Origin: Calliphora vicina
Lineage: Eukaryota; Arthropoda; Insecta; Diptera; Calliphoridae
Direction: 5' to 3'
Length of the DNA stretch: 64,000 nucleotides
Assembly: GCF_958450345.1 (NCBI RefSeq)
Contig: NC_088780.1
Span: 47,050,033 to 47,114,032, forward strand
The stretch's first letter is position 1. The number at the start of each line of letters is the position of its first letter. The position numbers were made by a program, and so were the translations under genes. The notes below the pieces were generated by a model. That model saw nothing but the letters and a program-made list of their open reading frames with translations. It ran no database searches and was not told where the DNA came from. Positions 1-12,365 of the stretch are shown here, piece after piece.

Positions 1-2180
1 AAAAATCAAGGAACTTTCGACAATATCCTGTATTGTCTTTCAAAACAACATGAAATTTTGAGAGCGTTGAAGTTGGCCCCATGCTCACGACCCCCTTCAG
101 AGATTGTGACAAGACCTTGATTAATAGAATCAGTTATGTTTGGTTTCATTTATCCATTCTCCGAGAGGCTCGTAAATGAATGAATATGAATTTCAAAGGT
201 TACTGTCATATTCAAATAATAAATAGGGTAGGAAGTTTGAAGTGGGTGGGTAATTTGAAAAATAATAGGATATAAACCTGTACCTTGCTTTAGCATGGTG
301 TCGTTCTAAGAGGGGATAAATTCAAAACTTTTTGACACTCTGTAACATAATATTTTGTTTTAAATTCATTGACAAATTATCTACTTTTTTGCTTGTTATT
401 TGATATGTCTTTTTTTATATAAATTATAGGAAATAAGTTCTGTTTTATCTAATATTCATTAAAAATCGTATATATTCCTATAAATTTCGATAACTTAGCC
501 ACCTCCTAAGGAAATAATCCAAAAGCATTATTACATTGCTACTACAGTAAGTCATGCACTTTAATCTTAATTATGACTAAAAACATTTTACAGCTTAGAG
601 ATTGCACTGTTAAACAATAATAAATAAATATTTAATTACTTTTCTTACGCGGAAGAATTATATTTTCCTTAAGTCGCACTTTAGTTTATTGTCTTAGAAA
701 AGTGCTAAATTAAGACATTTTAATCTTTTTATTGCACAATAATGTAGATAAACTGTAAATTGAGTTAGTTTTCGTTACAGGTGTTTTTACGTTTTAATTA
801 TAAACACATTTTAGCTTATGAATTAATAGTTTTGTTAGGCTTTACATACATATGTTTATATTCTCCCCCTATACAAGAAAAAGCACAATATTTTAGAAAA
901 TTATCTGCATCATAATTAATTCGTTTATCAATTTGTGTTTTTTTTTAAAGTAAGTTGGTTTTATGGAACATATTAATGCTATTAATAAATTAAAATGTAA
1001 ACACATTGCGTGAATTACAAGTCCGATGCTTAAATTTTGAACAAACTGCTAAACAAATCATATATAGAGATGAGGCAAATAAACTTAACAAAATATAAGA
1101 AAGTATAAAATTGAAATGCATTTAATTCATTTGGAATAAATAATGAAAAAACAAAAGTTTCAGCTCCCCTGTATAAAGTGTATTCATATTTCTAGACAAG
1201 TAAATGTAATGAATCTATGCTTATAAGCAGAGAAAGAGTTGTGTAAATGTATAATAGCTTAGAAATATTTTGATTATATGAACAAAACGGTCATCGTAAA
1301 AGAAAACACAAAAAAAAAGTAAAATAAGTGCAAAACAAGTTTGTTGGTTACGTTTTTCGTTTCATTTGTATGACTTTTCATTCATTCATTGTTAAATAAA
1401 TTCATTTATGTATAAAGTCTTTTTCTTCATTGATTTTTTTGGTAAAATGATTTTCAATTTAACATATTTTGCTGTAGTTACCGCTATCTTTAGGTATTAA
1501 CATGAATAATGAAAAATATATATTGATTTTTTTTTTCTTCACTGCGATTACTTATGCTCAATAATCATTAAAGCTGATAAAAATCTGTATACATTTTTTA
1601 TGTCTACAATTTGTGCTAAGAAAACTGCTACACAAATGAGCCATAAAGTAAAGAAGGAGAGAAAAAAAAACTAAACGTCATCTAAGCACGTACGTCTGGC
1701 ACAATTTTTTAACAAAGATTTTTTTTATAATTTTTTATTTATAAAAAAGACACTTGTCGTTTATTGTAATCATACTTTTATTATGTTTTTTTTTTTAAGT
1801 TTGTTTCATGCATATGTTTTAGCTACTTGATTTTTTTTTTGTAAATTGTTTGATTTTTCTTATAAATGTTTATCTTTTTTAGTTAAATATCTCTGGGGAA
1901 TTAAAAAAAAGAAATCATTACAATCTTTAAAGCTTAGTGTAGGTTTTTTTTCAATACTTTTTTTTAGTTTATAGCTATTTCCATTAAAATAATTAGGTTT
2001 AGTAAGAAATCATAATTATATAAAGTAGCTAGAACTATACATATTGTTATTTATTCAGTATGTTTTTATTTTTAAACATTTTTCTATTTAATAATATTTA
2101 GTTTGTGGTCTTTTGAAATCGTAAAAGAAGTCAATTAGCTACTTTACATATTCCAGGTAGACTATCTTAGAGTTAGTTAT
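1..2180. other. AT-rich non-coding stretch
   Basis: No open frame or element with definable ends is visible. The first 300 bases are less AT-rich than what follows and read like an old repeat remnant, but no second copy is seen in the window. The rest is homopolymer-rich A/T sequence typical of fly introns. Confidence 0.5.
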
Positions 2181-2493
2181 CACCAATCTAGTAACTTATC
2201 AGTTAGTGGCCCCTTGTAGTTCGGAATCTCATTGTAAACGTGCGTTGCCTAAGAATAAGGTAACTACTAAGAACCGACTACTGGACTATCTTTTGGCAGT
2301 TTGTAACCCATTGGATTGAATACTATGAACCACCTCTATTAAATATTAATTAGCTGCCTCATAAGAACATTTTCCAAAATTGCTGCTCCGCATCCTACTA
2401 GGCCGAGCTGGAATTAAAAAATGCCGTACCGTGTTCTGCTTAAGTAATCCTGCTAATTATGACAGAACCAGTCGACCCAATTAAGCTGGAACT

Positions 2494-4143
2494 ATGGTTT
2501 GTGTTTATGTTATCTCTGGAACAGTTCCGAATTTAGTCACTAAAGGGAAAGGACGGATAGTTTTGTCGTTCCATGCGGGTAATGACAAAACACCACAAAA
2601 AAGGAGAATTTACAACTTCTACAGCAGCAACAATCATAATCTCTGCTCACATCTTCAATTGTATTCTGTATTACACTTCATAAACAATGGCCTCCAAATT
2701 AAAGTAAATGAGATAAAGCCAGTTTTCATTGTCCAGAAAACCAAACTGACCAGAAATTCCAGTCTGCACAGTTTTAACGGATACAATGTTCTCAGAAACG
2801 ACAGCACCAGGCTACAGAGGAGGTATCTCGTTCGTCATTCTTAACAAGGTGCTCTTTATCTCAATTTTTATAATGGTTACGAATACATTTATGCTCAGGG
2901 TATTGCAACCAAATCTGAACTTTTTGCAATGAGATACGCGTCATGTTCTAGGGGACTTCAATGCACACCGTCTAGTCTGGCTCACTAGTCTAGCATTTTG
3001 GCAGAACAGATGTTACACCCTTGATGAGCATTGCCTTTAAAAGATTTTATGTAATTGAGCTAGCTCCCAACTTGTAACCAGGCGAGCAGTAAGTTCTTTA
3101 TCTATTACTGTTTATCTGAACCGATCTGATGATTTCATCGTAACTAAATGCCGTAATATATCAGCAAAAAGAAATCAAACTAGCATGACTTTAGATAATT
3201 TAACGATCACCTCTTCAAATTTCTTCCAATGCCATTCAATGTACTTGACGCAAAGAACCGATCTGACGATTTCATCCTAACTAAATGCGGTAATTATATC
3301 AGCCAAAAGAAATCAAACTAGCAGGGCTTTAGAAAATTTAAGCACGCAAAGATGAAACTCCATGAAACTGTTACCTCAGCAGCTGCTAGCTTCGTTCCTG
3401 CTGGCCAGCTAAGCGTAGTGAGTCCGCACTTCTCAGAAGAACAGGAGGAACTCATAGACAATCGTAATGAAATATGGAATATCAATCCTGATGTCCCAAA
3501 AACCTCCCAGATAAATCGCGACGTTAGCCGGTTTATAAATAAAAGATATTTGAGAACTAAAGATGCAAATCGAGATTAGCAATTGACAAGTTGAAGTTAG
3601 AGGAAATTCAATAAGACTATCACCTCAGCAACCGACTACTTCATTCCTGCTGTCCAACTAATAGTAGTGAGGCCGCACTTCTCAGAACGGCGGTAGGAAC
3701 TCGTAGCCGATCGTAACGAAATCTTGAATATCAATCCTGACATCCCAAAAACCTCCAAGATAAATCGCGACGTTAGCCGATTTGTAAATGAAAGCCATTT
3801 GAGAACTGAAAGATCTGCAACTCGAGATTAACAGTTGACAAGTTGAAGTCTACGGGTCGGACTCTCTACAACGAAGAAGAATGATAGGGTTGCGAATTAA
3901 CATGCGGAGATCTACTTATCTAACACAGAAAGAAGCTTGTGTGCATTTGTATTCAGTAACTTGAAAGAAAAAAGGCGAAACGAAATGTTGTTTGCAAACT
4001 TCACCACAGTCCAGTCTCGAGCACGCAGCTGCTTTAGACGCCAAATGAAGTTGCAAGCAAACCATCCAAAGATATTGTTACCATCGGACCAACACCTCGA
4101 GTTCGTTTATGTGGTAGTGCACTTCGTGCAAACAATCAAGTAG
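2494..4143 (+). pseudogene. Decayed non-LTR retrotransposon (endonuclease and linker before reverse transcriptase)
   Basis: This is a multiply broken relic of a jockey-group-like non-LTR element, read on the plus strand across several frames. At about 2700-2840 the translation keeps an apurinic-endonuclease pattern: an EIKPVFIVQKTKL block (family form D-I-I-x-I-Q-E-T-K-L) followed by FNGYNVLRND and a terminal VRHS. Near 2949-2980 it keeps GDFNAH...W, an endonuclease catalytic motif. At 3352-3579 a 75-codon frame carries A-A-A-S-F-V-P-A-G, PHFSEE, R-N-E-I and N-I-N-P-D-V-P, the linker usually found between endonuclease and reverse transcriptase. At 3937-4143 a further linker part is rich in Arg and Lys. 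The GGG loop of the endonuclease is damaged and stops separate the blocks, so it is inactive. The linker is duplicated (see 3118-3843). The clade is inferred, not proven. Confidence 0.72.
3118..3843 (+). repeat. Two successive local duplications inside the non-LTR relic
   Basis: A block starting GAACCGATCTGA at 3118 recurs at 3255, about 137 bases later and about 85 bases long. A second block starting ACCTCAGC at 3373 recurs at 3622, about 249 bases later and over 200 bases long. In the second copy the duplicated linker reading frame has a stop inside the PHFSE region. The order is X-X-Y-Y, so two separate duplication events are implied. Confidence 0.8.
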
Positions 4144-5300
4144 AGTCGAAGACCCCATTTTGAGTATCTGACAACAGTTGTTAACCTGTCAGTGCACTGT
4201 AGTGCAGTGAGTAGTCTGATTATGCTCACAGCCTGGCAAAAGGTAAAGTCATCCTCATCAACCTTATATGGCGATATCACTAATGTAGCGCAGACTCTTG
4301 AGGTCTCGTCATTCTCCAGCAGCTTTGACACTATCAGGAATTTTGGACTAGAATATCCACTAATACACAATTAACAACAACATGAAAATATAGATCGAAC
4401 ATTTTCTGAGTGGCCGCCTGTCGCTCTTCAAAAGTTTCAAAACTCTGTAGATTTAAGCAATTAGTTCCTCAGGTCAATGTCCTATCGCTTACTTAATAAC
4501 TGCTAGATCTACTTGAACCATAGATAAATACACATAGATCGGAAATCACCTATCCTAAGACCTAACTCAGTCGTCAAAAACCTAAGTGGTGAGAATGTAT
4601 TAGTAAAAAAACCTATGTGAAAACAACACTCGTATGTGTAACATTTTTGAGTAATTTTTTTGTTTGAGTTTTTTTCTAGTTTCCGATTTATGCATATTTT
4701 CTTTATGCCTTGAACCACCTCTTTACTTCCACAGCAATCACGTAAATATTTCAGAGTACAATCTGGTTCTCAAAAAGCAGCACTTCGAGCTGTAAAACAA
4801 AGACCTTATTGGCTGTCTACAAAACGATTGGTCAATCAGTGGTCATCTGCGCTGGAAACCAAGATTCTTCCAGTGATTGGAGTTTTGTACAATGTAAGGT
4901 TGAAGAACGCATCTTCCGATCTCCCGGTGATCTCAGATATGATCCGAGCTACAGCATTCTTCTGTTGGAAACTACAACGACAAATGTAATTTTAAGTTTA
5001 AAAATTTTATATTTCTAAACATTTATTTTGCAATTGGCATAACTGATAGACAATCAATATTACTTCTAATATTACTATTACTATATGCTCATGGAGCCTA
5101 TTGAATGCAAACAAATTGTCTGGGAAAATATTTTATATATCCTCTATATTGACCATCATTCTTTTAACTACCAAAAACAGAAAGCAATTAAACCGCAAAA
5201 CTCAAACAAATTTTACACATTTTACCGCTGAATGTCACAAAAGTAGAGTGAGATTCCTGCAATAATGATTTCAAATAATTTTACCGATCAAAAAATAATA
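4144..5300. other. Probable continuation of old element debris, unassigned
   Basis: Short frames exist on both strands (4192-4374 and 4809-5018 plus) but show no motif I can name. Base composition to about 4980 is less AT-rich than the flanks, which fits decayed element sequence downstream of the non-LTR relic. The reverse transcriptase catalytic motif is not found here. Confidence 0.35.
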
Positions 5301-7880
5301 ACAACTATTTAAATTCTCAAATTCTTGGCTAGTAAAACATTTAAAACAATTTGTTGGCTCTTAAGCAAACAGCAAAACACTAATGAAAATCTCAAATCTT
5401 TAAACATAAATATTAAAAAAATAAAAAAAAAAACATATACCACAATATTGCTTGACTTTGAAATCATCGGCATCATCCTCATCATTAGAAAGACAAGACT
5501 TTGATGGGTATTTAAGTGTATTGAAAAGTGGGGAAGAAGAAAAAAAAACCTCAGCACTAAACGTAAATGAACAGACATCAACACCTGATAGCCAAAACAT
5601 TTTAAACATTTCAAAAAAACAAAGCCGACCAGAAGCAAAATTTTAAACATGTAGCAGAAAAGCAAAAAAAATACTAAGCTGACAGTGGAAGGAGAAAAAG
5701 CACAAAAATAACTAAAAAATATCGACAGCTACATAGTTAAGAGGTATTAGACGCCAACAAGTAGTGTATAAAAATCACTATAAAAATCGCCAACAACATT
5801 CAGCCAAACGAACTCGAACTCTAGTCCACTACATAAGACCCACAAACAGAAACCAACAGAAAATATCATCTACAAACAAAAATTATTTATATAAAGAAAC
5901 GTTAAATGTAAATTTAACGTTGAGAATCTTTAGTCTGGACAAAAAAAACGCATTTCTGAGTAAATTTACTATGGGACAGGAAATCACAAACAAAAAAAAA
6001 ATAGAAATTATTTAGACGGAAATGGATATTTAGTTGCTGTTTAAATGTTTTTTTCTTTTTTGCGAAATTTAAAAGAGGACAACTTTCGCAATAGAAATTG
6101 ACCGGAAAGTAGATTTTTTTTATTGGATTTTTGGGTGCAAAAAATGCAAATAGTTTAGTTACAATTCAATTAGAGTTCACATAGTTTTTAAATGGACAAT
6201 ATTTATTTATATCCGGTATCATTGCTAGACTCCGACAGAAAATAGTTTTTTTCTGGAGCAGCCAGGTTCAACCAGTATAACTGAAAAAGTTCTCAAATAC
6301 AAAATTCCACAGATACGTGAAATTTGCATTATGTGCCCCATAGTGCACAAAATAATACAACTAAAGTGGCGAAAAAAGCATATAAATGGAAAAAATACTT
6401 TAAAATCTCAACTATCAATACAAGTGTATGTAAATGCGTTTTTATAGCGGCTTCTTAAACAGCCACAAAAATATGTTGCATAGTTGAAATTGTACATGAT
6501 TTTGAAGCTCTTGTTACGTTACGTTAACAGCTCAAACATAGTTGACGATGTTAACACACAAACAAACACACACACTACTCTACTTTACATATACACAAAC
6601 AATTAAACACTAGACATAGATACACATGAACAAGAAATACTATGGAAATTTTAAGAAATCACCAACCATTGAATTAAATAATAAAATGAACCACAGCCAG
6701 CCAGCCAGTCAGCCCGCATCTTAAAAATCAGGCATTGATAAAACATTGATTTCAAAAAAATCATTGAGTAGTTTTTTTTTTCTTTGTAAATCTTTGAGAC
6801 TGTCGATCGATCTAGCTGTTCGCACGTCTGTCCCACCGTACGTCCGTCCATCCCTCCAGCTTTGTAATGTTTTGGGTCGAGTGTTACAGAATATGCGTAA
6901 CAATTTATTGTTGCTACACGTTGTTGCTTGCTTGCTTCTTAGTGTTGCTGTTACTGTTTATTTTATAGTAAACGATAAATTTTATTAATGTTTAAATTTC
7001 GGCCTGTTGTCGATATAATTTTTCAATTTATTTTCATTTTTCATAAGATTTCTTCACTTCACCATTTAAAATACCAACAAAAAAATAAAAAAAAAAATGT
7101 TTAAAAACTTAAAAGAAACTCTTGAGTTTTAATAGACATTGCGTAGCTTTGAGTTATATGTAAAATTATTAATAATTTCATTTGTTATTAAATATAATTT
7201 GCTCAATAATTTGTTATAAATTGTCCGTACAAGTTTAAAAAATGTTTAAATTGATTATGTTTTATTTTGCTTTTTTTGGGGGGGAGATTATGTTTTTTTT
7301 TTTGTTTAATCTCAAGGAAAAGCCAAAAAGCTCATATTGGTATTAAACTATTAGTTGAGATTTAGTAATAATTTAATGATGTGTAACTAATTGATTTGTT
7401 AGGCAGTTGGAGTAAAATGGAGAAAAACTTTAGCAACAATTGCAGTTTAAGAGTTCATATTTTAAACTACATGTGCCGAAATATAAATTGCTTTTAGTAA
7501 AGCAACTTAAGTTTTTCTTTTTAGTTTAGTGTTGTAATTTGTGGTTTTTGAAAAATGGATTTTCATATTTAGATTTCGGTTTTATATACTAGAAAATATA
7601 TAAATGTAGGTTTGTTCGTTAATATATCACAATGACATTTTTTATCCTGGTTCATTAGTTGACAACAAATGTCTGATATATGTTCTATGGGCATCCATTC
7701 ACCAAGCAGCTCTCTTGGGTATATTTAAAATTGATCCCCTTGTGATAAATGTATGATGCTGTTTTTGTTTCCATCCGGGCTATGCTTAGTCTGTCCAGTT
7801 TTTTCAAAGGTCTGCTTGCTTTGAAATCTTATTTACCACAGAACTGTCTTGTATCTTTGGGATATGTTTGTTAATGGGCG
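5301..7880. other. AT-rich non-coding stretch with low-complexity patches
   Basis: It contains a 74-codon open frame at 5425-5646 (Ser-rich, then Glu/Lys-rich) that is A-rich and has no convincing splice acceptor. It also holds CAGC/CAGT microsatellite at 6694-6715 and a CCGT-rich patch near 6830-6860. I see no defined element ends and no recognisable protein. Confidence 0.45.
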
Positions 7881-7918
7881 AAGCTTCTAATAGAGGATTC
7901 GATGAGATAAACGATAGG

Positions 7919-8090
7919 CTAATGCGTACAATCCGACAAGATAAATGCTTCGGCTCTCTGCCGGTTAGTGACTAACTAGGAGATATATTCTTCAGCTCTC
8001 GTCACCTAGCCACAACTTTTTGGCTATGGCTAGCTAATGAGTACAATCCGACGAGATATATACTTTGGCCGTCGGTCGGCTAACTACGGA
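7919..8090 (+). repeat. Degenerate tandem (satellite-like) repeat
   Basis: A unit containing GTACAATCCGAC and AGATA-ATxCTTxGGC occurs at 7925 and again at 8040. A more diverged middle unit (AGATATATTCTTCAGC) lies near 7980, giving a period of roughly 57 bases across three units. Divergence is high. Confidence 0.5.
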
Positions 8091-8331
8091 TTTTCCCCTT
8101 TCAAAACAATTAAAAATTTCGGGAAAAGTTCCGGATTTTCGGCAAGAAAAAAATATTTTCTCAAGTTTCAATTTCAAAATCGATTAATTTTGCAGAAGAA
8201 TTTGAATAAAACAGGTCATAAATTGTGTGTTATATTGTAATAAAACCGGGCAGTAAATGCATAAACATCGTTAAACCCAAGATGCAAATAGCATAAGCAA
8301 GCATGTTGTTCGCAGGCATAAATTAGGGCCT

Positions 8332-8578
8332 TAAGAAGATATTAAACCCTCTCAATTTAGAAGAACCACACAAAATTCGCTAGCGTTTAAGAATCTTTCA
8401 TTTCTGAGGTGCCCCATTTGAGACCCTACTGCGCCGCTTTTGACGGGAATGTGGTGTTCTGTGGGCTTTAAGAATATATTAAAACCTTTGATATTGGACA
8501 AACAACAACAAAAATTCGGTAGCGTTTAAAAATGTTGCATGTCTGAGGTGGCCTAATTGGAGACCATATTGCTCTGCT
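8332..8578 (+). repeat. Two diverged tandem units of about 136 bp
   Basis: The block at 8332-8440 (with TTCGCTAGCGTTTAA and CTGAGGTGCC) is repeated at 8468-8578 (TTCGGTAGCGTTTAA, CTGAGGTGGCC). The phrase about GAGGTGYCC followed by GAGAC or GGGAC also occurs in the long dispersed repeat at 33950 and 58798, so this may be a fragment of that family. Confidence 0.5.
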
Positions 8579-8952
8579 CCTGAGCTGTCAGTTTGGATCG
8601 TCGACAAAACTTAAACTCGACGGATCTTGTGCTAGGACTATGTTAAATTTCATGTCAATCGAATTAGTCAATTGCAAATGTCAGATTTATATCCAAAATA
8701 TATTGACACAGTGGGCAGCCAGCAAAATTGCTCAAATTAAAAACGGCCAAAATCACATGAATAAAACATTTCCCAATATAAATTTCAAATGTCCCACAAA
8801 AAATGTAAAGTTTGTTTTTTAAGTGCGATAGAACTTACGAGAGGGTGAACTGTCAATCAAACTGCCATACTACGCTCACTTTTTGATATTTATGATCAGT
8901 ATAATCTGGCCAAATTATTCAAATTTATTTTGAAAATTAGTCATCGATTCGC

Positions 8953-9530
8953 TCATTTTATTAAGTATTATCGCAAAATTCTGATCAGCGATGATGCTCA
9001 TTTTTGGTTTAACAAGTTTGTTAATAAATAAAATTGCCACATAAGGACCGAGATCAATCCACAACACACACTACAGACTCCATTACATCCAGAAAAATGT
9101 AACATTAGGTGTGTTTACATGCTGGTGACATCATCCGATCTTATTTCTTGAAAAATGAAGCCGCTGTTCGCGTTACGGTCAAGTGAGATACCGCGTTACC
9201 GCATCATGATAAATGATTTTTTTTTTGAACATATGCATTAAATGGATCTGGGCGAGATGTGGTTTCAGCAGGACCGCAAGCATTGAATTATTGAAATCAA
9301 TATTTGGCGATATCTTGAGTTCGAGAAATGGGACTATCAATTGGCCACTTGTGAGGCCACTTGAAGTCACTGGTTTATGCTGATAAACCGACAACAATTG
9401 ACGACTTGGAGGCCATTATTGTTGTGTTATTCGTGACATACGGCTCGCAAAAGTGGACGTTTGGAATGCGTTTGGCAAAGACCGTGATGTGCATATTTAT
9501 TATCAAATGTTATTGATCTTTCGAATAAAA
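8953..9530 (+). pseudogene. Dead mariner-superfamily transposase, same family as 60560-61260
   Basis: Relic of an IS630/Tc1/mariner-superfamily transposase, a DNA cut-and-paste enzyme. The first catalytic block reads ILISDDAHFWFNKFVNK at about 8977-9028, followed directly by a stop, and the second reads MDLGEMWFQQD at 9242-9274. Other blocks match the better-preserved relative at 60560: a proline-histidine-proline stretch near 9080, NEAAVRVTV near 9160, and a C-terminal K-P-T-T-I-D-D-L stretch near 9390. Frames shift several times and the region around the third Asp is mostly lost. A GATAGAACTT motif flanks it in inverted orientation at 8826 and near 9580, possibly remnants of the element ends. 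It is certainly non-functional. Confidence 0.8.
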
Positions 9531-9609
9531 AAATGTTTGGATTAAAATTTACTTTTTTGTGTTATTTTTTAAAATTTAAAGTTCTATCGGGCATAAAAAA
9601 CACACTTTA

Positions 9610-10780
9610 TAGATTTAACAGATAAAAAATAAAAATTGGCACAAACTAATTTATTTAGATTCCTGCATAGCCGAATTTTGGCCGTGCGGAATGTTTCTAT
9701 ATTTTGGAATATTTCCAAAATTAGCGATATAAACTTCACAATGTGTAAGATTCGTAATTTTAATGAAATTCTATTAGGATGGGATGGAAATTTACTTACC
9801 AGTCAATAACTATATAATGAATTAAAATGGAAGTTTGAATTAAAATGGAAGTTTAATTAGGTTTATTAAATAAGAGAAAATTTCATCTAACATAATTTTA
9901 AATTAAAATTCGGTTTTAATTGCTTAATCAAATGAAATTAAAATCAGTTTCACTTAAATTACCAAAATTTAAATAGTTTTAAATGGAACAATTTTGTCGG
10001 TCTCTTTAAAAACATCATAATTATAATCAAATATTGCTACAGCTTGTTTTTTCTCCTTTTAATTTCAATTTAACAATTTAATTAAATTAACGAAATATTT
10101 AATTACCAAATTACACCAAACATTTTAGGAAATTTCTTAACTATTTCATACTTAATACAAATAAATAAAATTCCATTTAATAAAAAAAAAGAAAACTTTT
10201 GTCTTCCTCTACAGTAAAATTAAAAAAATGTAATGTAAATCATAAATAGCCAACATTTTACAATAGCACACAAGTACATTTTCAACACCGGTAATAACAA
10301 ATTACATCCGTTTTTTAATTTTTTCTTCACCTCAGCAGACCTACAAACATTTTTATTTTATAATTCTTGTTTGCTGGTCATAATAAATTATTACAATATT
10401 TCTTTTAAATATGTAATTTATTTATTATAATTTAACATTACTTATTTACTTGTTGTAGTTGTAGTTAAAGTTATATTGTTAAACAATAAATCATAATTGC
10501 TAACAGATTTGCCTATATTAGTTCATAACAACAATATAGTTTGCTTTATACTTAATAATAATAAATATGAATAAAAAAACAAATGAATAGATGAAGAAAA
10601 AAAAAACCATAATAATGGCAAGAAGGCGAGTTCAGGCAATATTGAGCCTGTACTTGCAGCGTAAGTTTATAAGTTAAAGGTGTAAAATGAAATAGTTTCA
10701 CTATGGTAATAGTTTAATATTGAATTCATAATTGTAGCGGGTTTACACTGACAATGAAATAAGTTATAAGCCATTGAGAC
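9610..10780. other. AT-rich non-coding stretch
   Basis: Very AT-rich, with TTAAT-type low-complexity sequence and no coding potential or element boundaries that I can define. Confidence 0.5.
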
Positions 10781-10849
10781 TTGTCAATTAAACTAGGTCT
10801 CAAATATATTTATTTTATCATATGTAATGCACTTTTTTTACCACTTTTT

Positions 10850-11330
10850 TCGTATTACATTGAAATGTTCATCGCAGACCCACAAAAGTATATGTATACA
10901 TTTTTGGTCCTTATGAAATTCTATGATGATCTAGCAATGTCCGTCAGTCTATCTGTTGAAAATTCGATAAGGCCTAAATGAATGTAACCAGCTGGCTGGA
11001 GTTTTCTAGAAATACTCTCTGTTTCTAGAATACTCTAAGGTTTGTTGGGTATTGCAAATGGGCATTATCGGTTCATGATTTCACCTAGCTCCCATACAAA
11101 TGTCCCCCGGAATACTGTTTGAGCAGTCATAAATATGTTGATTATGCGGCAATTGTGCTAGTCCCCATATAAGGTCCCCCACAGAATATGACTTGAACAT
11201 TCATAATTGTCTTATAATAATTAATATCGTGATGAAATTGGACTTAAACAAGTTTTATATGAATTTTATCTTTTAAGAAACATTTGTGAGGATCGGTCCA
11301 TAACAGACCCTACCCCAATATAACACCTAT
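10850..11330 (+). mobile_element. Degenerate mini-me/DINE-like non-autonomous repeat
   Basis: It contains CAGACCCACAAAAGTATATG followed by a short GTCC/GTCTATCTG stretch, then CTCCCATACAAATGTCCCCC and CCCCATATAAGGTCCCCC. This matches the internal layout of the element at 11402-12000 (address-like TATATATTCTGG then GTCTGTCTG) and of family A. Ends are not recognisable. Class assignment is by resemblance only. Confidence 0.5.
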
Positions 11331-11401
11331 ATCATAAAATTATTTAATTGTGAGTATACAATATTCGGAACAGACGAATGTCACACTTTTACATGTTTTT
11401 T

Positions 11402-12000
11402 TATACCCTTCACCTTCGTGAGAAGGGTATATATTAGTTTGTAATTTCATTCCGTTTGTAATTTCTACATTTTTCATTTCCGACCCTATAAAGTATATAT
11501 ATTCTGGATCCTTATAGATAGCGGAGTCGATTAAGCCATGTCCGTCTGTCTGTCTGTCTGTTGAAATCAATTTTCTGAAGACCCCAGATATCTTCGGGAA
11601 CCAAATCTTCAATAATTCTGTCAGACATGCTTTCGAGAATTTTGCTATTTAAAATCAGCAAAATCGGTCCACAAATGGCTGAGATATGAGGAAAAAACCA
11701 AGACAACCTCGATTTTTGACCTATATCTGGATTACTAAGGCATTAATATAGACAATATGGATATCTAATGATAGATATTTCAAAGACATTTGCAACGTAT
11801 ATAAGACAATAGTAAGTTGGAACTACAATGGGTCAAAATCGGAAAAAAAAAAATTTTAACCCGAATTTTGTTTTTCCAAAAAAAAAAATTTAAAAGACAA
11901 AATTTTTTCCAAAAAATTAAAAAATTAAGTTTTGTTTACCTAAAAATATTTAAAATTTTAAGGTATAATTTGGTGAAGGGTATATAAGATTCGGCAATTA
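11402..12000 (+). mobile_element. Family B non-autonomous element, plus orientation
   Basis: It starts with a hairpin (ATACCCTTCACC, 4-nt loop, then a complementary arm ending AAGGGTAT) and runs through TATATATTCTGGATCC and a (GTCT)n tract at about 11541-11561. A conserved core follows (TCGGTCCACAAATGGCTGA and AATATGGATATCTAATGATA). The end is GGTGAAGGGTATATAAGATTCGGC. More intact copies show that the last part forms a stem ATTCGGC-ACA-GCCGAAT next to TTACTTGTT. The (GTCY)n tract and short hairpins recall dipteran mini-me/DINE-1/Helentron repeats. It has no protein-coding capacity. Confidence 0.7.
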
Positions 12001-12365
12001 TGGTTCAATAAAGTGATTACCAAAAATTAAGTCATTGTTTTTATAATGTAATATGTTTTTTAAGTATGTATATGTCCAACTTTGACGATTGGGATAATTT
12101 TGACCCCAGATACAACAGGGTTAGCAATATCCTAGAAATATGAAATTACAAAATCGTAATTTAGCACTACAAAGAAAAAATCTGGAATTAAATTTGAAAG
12201 TATACAAAGAAATGTCTTTTAAAAAAATAAATTTAACAAATTTGTGAACAAAATTAAAACTTCCTCGAAATCCGCCAATTTTAAATCGGTCCCCAAGCTA
12301 ATCCATGAAAGATACAATCGAAAGAATTCGTTTTTTGTATTCTCTTTTAATATTTATTTGACCTG

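Noticed and set aside
5425..5646. 74-codon Ser- then Glu/Lys-rich open frame, looked like an exon
   Set aside because: No convincing splice acceptor or start context; A-rich composition makes a chance frame likely. The opposite strand also has a weak exon-like stretch (NDEDDADDFK) with a poor acceptor.
5764..5815. Possible TATA box plus initiator (TATAAAAAT, then TTCAGCC)
   Set aside because: Spacing of both TATA-like sites to the initiator is off (about 24 and 36 bases) and no coding exon follows.
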